From: Xanthomarina sp035306605
Lineage (GTDB): Bacteria; Bacteroidota; Bacteroidia; Flavobacteriales; Flavobacteriaceae
Direction: 5' to 3' (one strand)
Assembly: GCA_035306605.1 (NCBI GenBank)
Contig: DATGNR010000035.1
Length of the DNA: 64,000 nucleotides
Shown: positions 45,007 through 52,936 of the stretch, in pieces
Numbering within the stretch: position 1 is the first letter of the stretch
Layout of the letters: each line of letters starts with the position of its first letter
Program-made: the position numbers and the translations under genes
The notes under the pieces: generated by a model
The model's database searches: none
Told to the model about the DNA's origin: nothing
The model's input: only the letters and a program-made list of their open reading frames with translations

Positions 45007-45546
45007 TTATTTATCCGTTAATAGTTTTTTTAATGTATTCCATCGAGGATCAATTTCCTCTTCAGTTTTTTTGTTTTCTTCAAGCCTTGGGCTTAATTCT
45101 TCTAATTTTTTGAGTATTTCTGAATCTAATGTTCCGTCTTCAACTCCTGGATGAACTCTTTTGATTGGCACTGAAAGGACAATCAGTTCGTAAATATATT
45201 GTTGAATATTAACTTCATAATCACCGTGAGGCAAAATTAAAATGTCAACATCATCGTCATTATATTCCTCCCCGAATTTTACTACCAAGTTAAATTGGTT
45301 CGTAATTTCTTGATTGAAAGCTTCATTTGTTAAATCACAATTAACATTAACCGATCCCGAAATATTGAATTCTAATTCCAACAAAGTTGTTTTTTTGTCT
45401 AAAATTAGTTCAACGTTTACCGAAGAATCGTTAAACTCCTCGTACTCAAAATGTTCAAAGAACGCTTTATTAATTTGATACTCAAAATGATGCTTCCCAA
45501 GTTTTAATCCTACAAATGGAATTGTAAACTCCTTCAATCGCTTCAT
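45007..45546 (-). CDS. DUF177 (YceD-like) protein
   Basis: A 179-residue acidic cytoplasmic protein of the DUF177/YceD family, almost always encoded directly before rpmF. Visible features are FNISGSVNVNCDLTNEAF, where bacterial relatives have a CxxC-like segment that is reduced here, and a C-terminal DPRWNTLKKLL, the conserved end of the family. In other bacteria and plastids the family affects 23S rRNA maturation; transfer of that role to this protein is an inference. It is 74 bp downstream of pdxA. Confidence 0.85.
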   Translation of the reverse strand: MKRLKEFTIPFVGLKLGKHHFEYQINKAFFEHFEYEEFNDSSVNVELILDKKTTLLELEFNISGSVNVNCDLTNEAFNQEITNQFNLVVKFGEEYNDDDVDILILPHGDYEVNIQQYIYELIVLSVPIKRVHPGVEDGTLDSEILKKLEELSPRLEENKKTEEEIDPRWNTLKKLLTDK

Positions 45547-45620
45547 TTTCGCATTTAATTTAAGCTTGCAAATATAACAAATAATTATTTACTCAAAGCA
45601 ACTTATAAACATTTTTTTGT

Positions 45621-46667
45621 TTATATCTTTTTTTGTCGGGTTTTTAGTACATTTTGTGTTAACTCTTCAAATTCTTTTCTATTCTTATAAATTTGAATTG
45701 CCGTAAAAACAGCTTCTTTAAATGAACTTTCGTCCGCTTCACCTTTACCCGCAATTTCAAAGGCTGTACCATGATCTGGCGAAGTTCTAACTTTATTTAA
45801 ACCTGCCGTAAAGTTAACTCCTTGACCAAAAGCTAGGGTTTTAAATGGAATTAAACCTTGATCGTGATAAGCGGCGACAATAGCATCAAAGTTTTTATAG
45901 TTTTTAGAACCAAAAAAGCTATCAGCAGCATAGGGTCCATAAACCAACCTTCCTTTTTTTCTTATTTCATCTAGTGTTGGCTTAAGAATTTCATCATCCT
46001 CTTTTCCAATAACACCATTATCGCCAGAATGTGGATTAATTCCTAATACGGCTACTTTGGGTTTTCTAATTTTAAAATCCTTTTCAAGAGATGTAAAAAT
46101 GATATCCAACTTATCTTTAATAAGTTTTTTGTTAATGTGTTTTGATACGTCTTTTACAGGAACGTGATCTGTAAGTAGACCTACTCTTAAATCATCAGAA
46201 ACCATAAACATCAAACTAGTACCTTCCAATTCTTTAGCTAAATAATCTGTATGACCAGGAAAATTAAACTCTTCCGACTGGATGTTATGTTTATTTATTG
46301 GAGCTGTTACTAAGACATTGATTTGATCATCTTTTAAAGCTTTAGTCGCAGCCTGAAGTGATTTTATAGCGTATGTACCTATTTCTGGATCCTCTTTTCC
46401 AAATTCAATATTACATCTATCGTTCCATACGTTGTAAACGTTTAATTTACCTGGAATAATTTGATTAAAATTACTAATACCATTAAAATTTAATTTCAGA
46501 TCGAAATGTTTATTTAAAAAGCTAATAGTTTTAACAGATGCAAAAATTACTGGTGTAAAAAACTCCAACATTCTCGGGTCTTCTAGAGTTTTTAAAACTA
46601 TTTCGCCACCAATGCCGTTCAAGTCTCCTATAGATATCCCTACAATTATATTTTCTTCGTTCTTCAT
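45621..46667 (-). CDS. pdxA: 4-hydroxythreonine-4-phosphate dehydrogenase
   Basis: A 348-residue NAD-dependent enzyme of pyridoxal-phosphate synthesis. Recognisable segments are GISIGDLNGIGGEI at the start, TAPINKHNIQ, FPGHTDYLAKE with a metal-binding histidine, GINPHSGDNGVIGKED, and AAYHDQGLIPFK, which holds another metal ligand. Length is slightly above the E. coli enzyme. It is divergent from ribE across 62 bp and heads the pdxA-DUF177-rpmF run. Confidence 0.95.
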   Translation of the reverse strand: MKNEENIIVGISIGDLNGIGGEIVLKTLEDPRMLEFFTPVIFASVKTISFLNKHFDLKLNFNGISNFNQIIPGKLNVYNVWNDRCNIEFGKEDPEIGTYAIKSLQAATKALKDDQINVLVTAPINKHNIQSEEFNFPGHTDYLAKELEGTSLMFMVSDDLRVGLLTDHVPVKDVSKHINKKLIKDKLDIIFTSLEKDFKIRKPKVAVLGINPHSGDNGVIGKEDDEILKPTLDEIRKKGRLVYGPYAADSFFGSKNYKNFDAIVAAYHDQGLIPFKTLAFGQGVNFTAGLNKVRTSPDHGTAFEIAGKGEADESSFKEAVFTAIQIYKNRKEFEELTQNVLKTRQKKI

Positions 46668-46729
46668 TAAATAAGATAACTTTTGTTTGTAATTTTACAC
46701 ATGCAAATTTAACCAAATAATCGACAAAT

Positions 46730-47317
46730 ATGTTTACTGGTATCATTGAAAGTTTAGGAATAGTTAAAGATTTAAAAAAAGAATTAAACAACCTCCATAT
46801 TACTGTGGCCTGCGATTTTACGAATGAATTAAAAATAGATCAAAGCGTAGCACATAATGGTGTTTGTTTAACAGTTGTAAATATTTCAGGGAATGAATAC
46901 ACGGTAACTGCCATTGAGGAAACTTTAACAAAAACAAATTTAAATCAACTTAAAGTTGGTGATTGTGTAAATTTAGAGCGAGGCATGAAGCTTGGAGACA
47001 GACTTGATGGACATATAGTTCAAGGTCATGTGGACCAAACTGCAATTTGCACCCATATTGAAAACGAAGAAGGAAGTTGGAAATTCACATTTCAATATGA
47101 TTCCAAACTTAACAATCTTACCATTGAAAAGGGTTCAATAACCGTTAACGGAGTTAGTTTAACCGTAGTAAACTCCAAAAACGACGCCTTCAGCGTTGCC
47201 ATTATTCCCTATACCTATGAGCACACAAACTTTAAAGATTTTAAAAAGGGAACTATTGTGAATTTAGAATTTGATGTAATAGGGAAATATGTTAGTAGGT
47301 TGATTAGCATTAATTAA
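46730..47317 (+). CDS. ribE: Riboflavin synthase alpha chain
   Basis: A 195-residue enzyme that dismutates two 6,7-dimethyl-8-ribityllumazines to riboflavin. Two tandem lumazine-binding repeats are visible, the first starting MFTGIIESLG, the second around GHIVQGHVDQTA. The central repeat contacts NGVCLTVV and NGVSLTVV are both intact. Its last bases overlap the stop of the convergent PID-CTERM gene by 4 bp. No other riboflavin gene is adjacent. Confidence 0.96.
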   Translation: MFTGIIESLGIVKDLKKELNNLHITVACDFTNELKIDQSVAHNGVCLTVVNISGNEYTVTAIEETLTKTNLNQLKVGDCVNLERGMKLGDRLDGHIVQGHVDQTAICTHIENEEGSWKFTFQYDSKLNNLTIEKGSITVNGVSLTVVNSKNDAFSVAIIPYTYEHTNFKDFKKGTIVNLEFDVIGKYVSRLISIN

Positions 47318-47505
47318 CGCTTTAACAATTTCTTTACTCCTATAACAACACCAATAAATAAACCCGCAAGAACCCCTCCGTCTATAGGAAGCCCTGGTGG
47401 TGGTGGTGGTGCTGGTGGTGGTGGCATACCTCCTTGAGCAACACAAACAAAACTTATTAATACAAATAAGATTGAGGCAAAAGTTTTTTTGTTTTGTATT
47501 TTCAT
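47314..47505 (-). CDS. PID-CTERM sorting-signal miniprotein
   Basis: A 63-residue protein. A signal peptide (about 1-24, ending CVAQ) is followed by a Gly/Pro-rich stretch of 17 residues (GGMPPPPAPPPPPG), then LPIDGGVLAGLFIGVVIGVKKLLKR: a PIDGG motif, a hydrophobic span and a basic tail. This three-part C-terminus matches the PID-CTERM class of Bacteroidota sorting signals, thought to be processed by an exosortase-like enzyme. Almost nothing remains between the two signals, so the mature product would be a short proline-rich peptide. No exosortase gene is in the window. Its 3' end overlaps ribE by 4 bp. Confidence 0.72.
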   Translation of the reverse strand: MKIQNKKTFASILFVLISFVCVAQGGMPPPPAPPPPPGLPIDGGVLAGLFIGVVIGVKKLLKR

Positions 47506-47879
47506 TAGTTTGTAAATGTATAAAAAAACATCTCTTCAAAACAATAAAACAAAGCACTATATAAAAACGCAATAGACTTATAAATTGCGATTTATATAAT
47601 GAGATTTATCTTGTTTTAATAGTGGTGAATAACCTTTTCTTTTATCGTTTGTTTCACATTTTCTTATTAAAATAGCTTAAAAATTAAAGCTGAAATTCAA
47701 AAGCTGGATTTAAATATAATAGAATTTTTTCTAATTACAACCTAAAGCTAATTATTATTTTTTTTGAGTCAAATAATTTTATTACAGACATACAGTCCTT
47801 TAATTTGTATTTATTATAAAAACCGTAATTAAAACGCTGGTATAAACCTCTTTATATTATTGGGTTACCAATATCATGT
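47506..47879. other. 374-bp non-coding gap
   Basis: The gap between the PID-CTERM gene and the 3' end of the GT9 gene is very AT-rich. It must contain the PID-CTERM promoter; TACATTTA on the minus strand about 20 bp before the ATG is a one-mismatch -7 box. I see no open frame above a few codons, no repeat and no clear terminator for the GT9 transcript. Confidence 0.5.
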
Positions 47880-48902
47880 TTAACTATTTAAAACAGAATT
47901 TACTTTTGTAATAATTATATTTGGAGCAATACTTCTTGAGGCTTCTTTATAACTTTCAGGAAATTTATTTCCATATATAGAAGTAGGAATTAGGGGAAAC
48001 TTAGCTCTATCAGAAAGTAAAGCAAAATCTTCTGGTTGATTATAAGGAGCAAAACCTGCGAAAGGATGCGTAACTCCCCAAATTGTAATTACTTTTACCC
48101 CTAGCATAGCAGCCATATGAGCGTTTCCCGAATCCATGGAAAGCATGATGTCTAGATTTGAAATTACATCCAATTCTTCACTAAGAGATAATTTTCCAGC
48201 CAAATTGATGACGTTTTCATATTTACTTTGAAAACCGCTAAGAATCTCAACTTCCTTTTCACCTCCTCCAAACAATAATACATGGTAGCTCTTTGAAAGT
48301 GCTTCAATTACATTTTCCATCAAATCTAATGGATACATTTTACTTTCGTGAGCTGCAAAGGGAGCTATTCCAATCATTTTTTTTGAAGTCACACCAATAA
48401 CCTCTAAAGTTTTTGAATTTAATTCAACTTGATTGGGGAATTTCACGTTTGATAAATCTAAGGGGAAACCAAGTTTGCTAAAAACATCAGCATAACGCTC
48501 ATGAGTAGTTTTTAGTTGACGGAAAGTTTTACCTGTAACCAATGCTTTTTTTTCCGCTCTTCCTTTGTTGATTTGGACCAAAGGTTTCCCTAGGAAAAAT
48601 ATTTTTAAAATATTAGTTCTTAACACATTGTGGAGATCTGCAACGGCATCAATATGCAAACTTTTTAATTCTTTAGAAAGCCTATATAGCCCAAAAACAC
48701 CTTTGTGTTTACCTTTTAAATCGGCAGGATAAATTGTTACATTTTCCAAATTTCTGAAAAATGCGGTAAAAAAACCTTTAGTTAAAACGGTTAATTTTAC
48801 ATCTGGATATTGCGTAGTAAATGCTTTTAAGACTGGAACTGACATAGCAACGTCTCCCATTGCTGAGAGACGTATTACTAGAATATGTTTTGGTTTTGGC
48901 AC
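47880..48902 (-). CDS. Glycosyltransferase family 9 (heptosyltransferase-like)
   Basis: A 340-residue ADP-heptose:LPS heptosyltransferase-type enzyme, probably adding a sugar to the lipopolysaccharide core in the cytoplasm. The start HILVIRLSAMGDVAMSVPVL and the donor-site segment SMDSGNAHMAAMLGVKVITIWG are typical of GT9. Translation begins at a GTG (48902); no upstream in-frame ATG exists before the DUF4254 stop codon, 32 bp away. It follows the DUF4254 gene, a pairing I associate with Bacteroidota LPS loci. Confidence 0.88.
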   Translation of the reverse strand: MPKPKHILVIRLSAMGDVAMSVPVLKAFTTQYPDVKLTVLTKGFFTAFFRNLENVTIYPADLKGKHKGVFGLYRLSKELKSLHIDAVADLHNVLRTNILKIFFLGKPLVQINKGRAEKKALVTGKTFRQLKTTHERYADVFSKLGFPLDLSNVKFPNQVELNSKTLEVIGVTSKKMIGIAPFAAHESKMYPLDLMENVIEALSKSYHVLLFGGGEKEVEILSGFQSKYENVINLAGKLSLSEELDVISNLDIMLSMDSGNAHMAAMLGVKVITIWGVTHPFAGFAPYNQPEDFALLSDRAKFPLIPTSIYGNKFPESYKEASRSIAPNIIITKVNSVLNS

Positions 48903-48934
48903 CTTAACTAAGATAAAATCCTGTCTTGCAGAAA

Positions 48935-49543
48935 TTATTTTTGTGAACGAAGAACTGGGTTCAACTCATCGTCATTGTACATTTTCATTTGTTTATAAAC
49001 TTTCATGTACTTATCACCTTTTTCAATATCGCTTAATAAGGTATCAATAGCAGTAGATAAGTCCACACGCTGTTCTAATAGCACGTCTAATTTTTTTCTA
49101 CAAGCAGCCAAGTGAGCTTCTGAAGCATCTGTACGGGTTGCTTCTTCGTTCATATGATATACTTTTAAAGCCAAAATAGACAACCTATCAATTCCCCAAG
49201 CAGGACTTTCTGTATTGATTGTAGCATCTGCTTTAGGCGTAATATTTTTATATTTTTCTAAAAAATAACTATCAATATACTCCACCATATCTGTTCTATC
49301 CTGATTAGAAGCATCAATTTGACGTTTTAATTTTAAAGCGGCTACAGGATCTATTTGCGGATCACGAATAATATCTTCGTAATGCCACTGAACTGTATCA
49401 ATCCAACACTTTCTATAAAGTAAATGTTCTAGCAGATTGGTCTCCTTATTATAAGGATTTTCAAAAGATTGATCTACCGTATTTATAACATGATATTTTT
49501 CAATTACGTCTTGGAAAATTTTATTGGCTTTGTCTGTAAACAT
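48935..49543 (-). CDS. DUF4254 protein
   Basis: A 202-residue mainly helical cytoplasmic protein of the DUF4254 family. Recognisable segments are NLLEHLLYRKCWIDTVQWHYEDIIR and RPAWGIDRLSILALKVYHM-like sequence (here PAWGIDRLSILALKVYHM). There is no signal peptide. It precedes the GT9 gene by 32 bp on the same strand, suggesting joint transcription and a possible link to LPS sugar transfer, but no activity is known to me. Its promoter is probably the TATATTTG box at 49563-49570. Confidence 0.8.
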   Translation of the reverse strand: MFTDKANKIFQDVIEKYHVINTVDQSFENPYNKETNLLEHLLYRKCWIDTVQWHYEDIIRDPQIDPVAALKLKRQIDASNQDRTDMVEYIDSYFLEKYKNITPKADATINTESPAWGIDRLSILALKVYHMNEEATRTDASEAHLAACRKKLDVLLEQRVDLSTAIDTLLSDIEKGDKYMKVYKQMKMYNDDELNPVLRSQK

Positions 49544-49562
49544 GATTTTTATTTTTAAAACA

Positions 49563-49570
49563 CAAATATA
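49563..49570 (-). promoter_or_regulatory. Candidate -7 box for DUF4254-GT9
   Basis: TATATTTG on the minus strand lies 20 bp before the DUF4254 ATG, in a 70-bp divergent gap with upp. It matches TAnnTTTG; the -33 box is not clear. Confidence 0.42.
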
Positions 49571-49613
49571 AGTCTAATTAATTAACTTTACCATCTCATT
49601 AATAAAGTCCGAT

Positions 49614-50273
49614 ATGCACATTCATAACTTTTCCAATCAACGAACCATCTTAAACACCTTTATCGCTGAGATGCGAGATGTTAACATTCAAAAAGACAGT
49701 ATGCGGTTTCGAAGAAATATAGAGCGTATTGGTGAGATTTTAGGTTATGAATTAAGCAAAACTTTAAGTTATAAACCAACAACTATTACAACCCCATTAG
49801 GAGTTTGCGAGCTTGAAAAAATAGATAACGACATAGTACTGTGTTCCATTTTAAGAGCTGGAGTTCCGCTACACGATGGATTATTAAATTATTTTGATAA
49901 AGCTGAAAATGCTTTTATATCGGCCTACAGACATCATGTAGAAAAACCAGAAAACTTTGAAATAATCGTCGAATATTTAGCGTGTCCGAATTTAGAAGGC
50001 AAAACTTTAATTTTAGCAGATCCCATGCTCGCAACTGGACAATCTATGGTTGCCACTTTTGAAGCTTTAAAACCTTTTGGAAAGCCAAAAAACATTCATT
50101 TAGTTAGTGTTATTGCCGCTCAGGAAGGTATTGACTTTGTAGAGAAGCACTTTGAAAAAGACACGCATTTATGGGTAGCCACAGTTGATGACAAACTCAA
50201 CGAAAAAGGGTATATAGTTCCTGGTTTAGGTGATGCTGGCGATTTAGCCTTTGGTCAAAAACTACAAAACTAA
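49614..50273 (+). CDS. upp: Uracil phosphoribosyltransferase
   Basis: A 219-residue salvage enzyme making UMP from uracil and PRPP. The PRPP-binding motif is LILADPMLATGQSM and the C-terminal uracil site segment is YIVPGLGDAGDLAFG. CSILRAGVPLHDGL is also characteristic. Its end overlaps the convergent DUF6427 gene by 12 bp. Confidence 0.95.
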   Translation: MHIHNFSNQRTILNTFIAEMRDVNIQKDSMRFRRNIERIGEILGYELSKTLSYKPTTITTPLGVCELEKIDNDIVLCSILRAGVPLHDGLLNYFDKAENAFISAYRHHVEKPENFEIIVEYLACPNLEGKTLILADPMLATGQSMVATFEALKPFGKPKNIHLVSVIAAQEGIDFVEKHFEKDTHLWVATVDDKLNEKGYIVPGLGDAGDLAFGQKLQN

Positions 50274-51188
50274 ATTAATCACTGGAACAAGTATTAATAA
50301 CCAAATTAAAATTTCCTTAAACCATTTTTCTGAAATAACTTCTAAATAATTTGCCATAATAATTGACAAAGGAGCAAACAAGAAAATAAACTCTGCTCCT
50401 GTTTTCTGTGGTGAAATAACTATAATAGTAATAGCTATTAATGCACCTAAAAGAACTAATATATATGAAGCCTTATAGCTTTTAGATTTAGTTTTTATAT
50501 TGACAATATAGAAAAAGATTGCCCACACAAAATACGTGAGAATAACTGTTGAAGAAACAATAATTTGGGTCGAGTTTAAGGAACTAAAGTCGAAACTAAC
50601 AGTGGTATCAATACTAGAAATATAACCTAACACATCCGTGCCTGTAATCAACAAAACGCTTGTGGTTAAAACGGCAACCGTTAAGACTCCAACTAAGGGA
50701 ATTATCCAATTTTTAACATCTGTAACTGCAAAAAGCAATAGAGCTGCAAACAGTAAAATAAAATAGAGTGATGCCCAAAAACAAAGCAAAGAAGCCAAAC
50801 TTATCCAAAAAGCCGCATCGAACACTTTTTTATTGACGAATAACTTAGACCGAATGCTAATAATTCTTCTTAAAGCAAACAGAATAAACAAATTGGCTAT
50901 TAATAACTTAGAATTTAAAAAGGTTTGTGGCATTAAAACCATAAACAAACTAAAAAACAATATTTTATAGCTATTGCTTTTGGTAAGATCATTCTTTCCT
51001 GAAAGGAAATCGAAAACAAAAATTGATAAAAAGCATACTCCAAAAAGCAGCAGTTGTTTAACAATCAACAAACCGCTTACAGCTTCATTTAAATTATAAA
51101 TTTTAGTAAAAGTGAAAGCAACAAACAACAACAAAGTAACAACTACAAAATGTATGGGTTTCGCCTTACTAAAAAAACTAGAAATCAT
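50262..51188 (-). CDS. DUF6427 polytopic membrane protein
   Basis: A 308-residue inner-membrane protein with about nine hydrophobic segments and the short basic start MISSFFSKAKPIHFVV, which I recognise as the DUF6427 type of Flavobacteriia. A conserved-looking middle reads RRIISIRSKLFVNKKVFDAAFWISLASLLCFW in shorter parts (RRIISIRSK, DAAFWISLASL). No function is known to me. It is divergent from the DUF6341 gene, and both sit between upp and purD, a linkage repeated in relatives. Confidence 0.78.
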   Translation of the reverse strand: MISSFFSKAKPIHFVVVTLLLFVAFTFTKIYNLNEAVSGLLIVKQLLLFGVCFLSIFVFDFLSGKNDLTKSNSYKILFFSLFMVLMPQTFLNSKLLIANLFILFALRRIISIRSKLFVNKKVFDAAFWISLASLLCFWASLYFILLFAALLLFAVTDVKNWIIPLVGVLTVAVLTTSVLLITGTDVLGYISSIDTTVSFDFSSLNSTQIIVSSTVILTYFVWAIFFYIVNIKTKSKSYKASYILVLLGALIAITIIVISPQKTGAEFIFLFAPLSIIMANYLEVISEKWFKEILIWLLILVPVINLVL

Positions 51189-51352
51189 AAATTGATTTGT
51201 TTAAAATTCACTTACAAAATTCATACGATACGGTAAATTACTAACTTTCTTTTGTATTTATTCCGCTTTAAATTGAAAAAATATGTAATTTTGTCTGGTA
51301 ATTATATTGAAAATAGCTTATACACTCTTAACGAGTTTAAATTTATATTAAA

Positions 51353-51580
51353 ATGAAAGACTTTTTTAACGCCATTCAGGATTTATTTGTTAATGTATTA
51401 TTTGCTCCATTAGATGCTCTAAGAGCCTTGGAATTAGAAAATTGGTTTGCAGCGAATCTTGTATCCTGGATATTTATCCTTATTGGTTTTGTTGCCTTTT
51501 TATATTGGATGAAAGAACTAAAAGGATACAATGACAGAAATGATGATGATAAAAGCATCACATCTCATTCTTATTTATAA
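51353..51580 (+). CDS. DUF6341 small membrane protein
   Basis: A 75-residue protein with one strong membrane helix (about 35-52) after an amphipathic N-terminal half (MKDFFNAIQDLFVNVLFAPLDALR) and a charged tail. I recognise it as the DUF6341 family found beside DUF6427 and upp. It has no transferase motif, although relatives are sometimes mislabelled uracil phosphoribosyltransferase. TAATTTTG at 51286-51293 may be its -7 box. Its stop codon overlaps the 3' end of purD by 6 bp. Confidence 0.8.
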   Translation: MKDFFNAIQDLFVNVLFAPLDALRALELENWFAANLVSWIFILIGFVAFLYWMKELKGYNDRNDDDKSITSHSYL

Positions 51581-52846
51581 ATCAAATCCAATATCTTTTC
51601 GATAATTCATCTTATCAAAATGTAGTTTTTCTATATTTTGATAAGATTTTTTTATGGCCTCTTGATAAGTATCTCCAAAAGAAGTTATTGCCATAACTCG
51701 CCCGCCAGAGGTTATAATTTTCCCGTCTTTTTTAATAGCTCCAGCATGAAACGGGATAGAGCCCTTAACTAGTTCTAAACCTGTAATTTCCATACCTTTT
51801 TTGTAAGCTTCCGGGTAGCCTCCAGACACTAGCATAACCGTGGTTGCAGCTCGTTCATCTATTTCTATTTCTATTTTATCCAAGGTTTTATTGGCTATAG
51901 CTTGGAATATTTCAACCAAATCGGTTTTAAGTCTAGGTAAAACCACTTCGGTTTCAGGATCTCCCATTCTAACGTTATATTCAATTACCTTTGGGTCATC
52001 ACCTACTTTAATCAATCCGATAAACACAAAACCTTTATAAGGAAGATTGTCTTTTTTCAGTCCTTCAATAGTTGGCTTTACTATGCGTTCTTCTATTTTA
52101 TTTAAAAATTCATTTGTAGCGAAAGGTACTGGAGAAACAGCTCCCATTCCACCTGTATTTAACCCTGTATCACCTTCACCAATGCGTTTGTAATCTTTGG
52201 CCGTAGGCAGTATTTTATAGTTTTCACCATCGGTTAACACGAAACAGCTTAACTCAATCCCATCTAAAAACTCTTCAATAACTACTTTGTTGCTAGCTTC
52301 ACCAAATTTAGCATCTACTAACATACTTTTTAATTCGGATTTTGCTTCGTTTAAATCGTTTAAAATCAGCACACCTTTTCCTGCTGCTAAACCGTCTGCT
52401 TTTAGCACATATGGTGGTTTTAAAGTTTCTAAAAACAAGTATCCTTCTTCAACATTTGAAGCATTAAAGCTTTTATAAGCTGCTGTAGGAATATTGTGTC
52501 GTACTAAAAACTCTTTAGCAAACTCTTTACTTCCTTCTAGTTCGGCTGCTGCTTTTTGAGGGCCAATAACCGAAATATGCTTAATTTCATTATCATTTAA
52601 AAAGAAATCGTGAACCCCTTGCACTAAAGGATCTTCCGGTCCTACCACAACCATACTTATATCATGTTCCAACACGGCTTTCTTAATGGCCTGAAAGTCG
52701 GTAACCTTAATATCTAAATTAGTTGCAATTTCAGAAGTTCCTGAGTTTCCAGGGGCTACATAAAGTGAATTACATAAAGGACTTTGAGTAATTTTCCAAG
52801 CAAATGTATGCTCTCTTCCACCAGAGCCAAGAATTAAAATGTTCAT
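51575..52846 (-). CDS. purD: Phosphoribosylamine-glycine ligase
   Basis: A 423-residue ATP-grasp ligase (GAR synthetase), the second step of purine synthesis. The start NILILGSGGREHTFAWK, the ATP-grasp segment KADGLAAGKGV, and the metal site YNVRMGDPETEVVLPRL are all intact. I chose the ATG at 52846, which gives the family-typical N-terminus; an in-frame codon seven residues upstream would lie in the upstream leader. It is divergent from the PaaK-like gene across 90 bp. Confidence 0.95.
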   Translation of the reverse strand: MNILILGSGGREHTFAWKITQSPLCNSLYVAPGNSGTSEIATNLDIKVTDFQAIKKAVLEHDISMVVVGPEDPLVQGVHDFFLNDNEIKHISVIGPQKAAAELEGSKEFAKEFLVRHNIPTAAYKSFNASNVEEGYLFLETLKPPYVLKADGLAAGKGVLILNDLNEAKSELKSMLVDAKFGEASNKVVIEEFLDGIELSCFVLTDGENYKILPTAKDYKRIGEGDTGLNTGGMGAVSPVPFATNEFLNKIEERIVKPTIEGLKKDNLPYKGFVFIGLIKVGDDPKVIEYNVRMGDPETEVVLPRLKTDLVEIFQAIANKTLDKIEIEIDERAATTVMLVSGGYPEAYKKGMEITGLELVKGSIPFHAGAIKKDGKIITSGGRVMAITSFGDTYQEAIKKSYQNIEKLHFDKMNYRKDIGFDL

Positions 52847-52936
52847 GTTGTGAGTTGTTTGGTACAAAAATAAAACTAATGCTTCGAATACACGAATTAT
52901 TTTTGTTTACTTTACATAAAAATATGTTATTCTATT

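Noticed and set aside
47395..47426. GGT/GCT trinucleotide run on the plus strand
   Set aside because: It is the coding sequence of the proline run in the PID-CTERM protein. It could vary in length by slippage, but there is no sign of a phase-variable promoter or frame effect because the unit is three bases.
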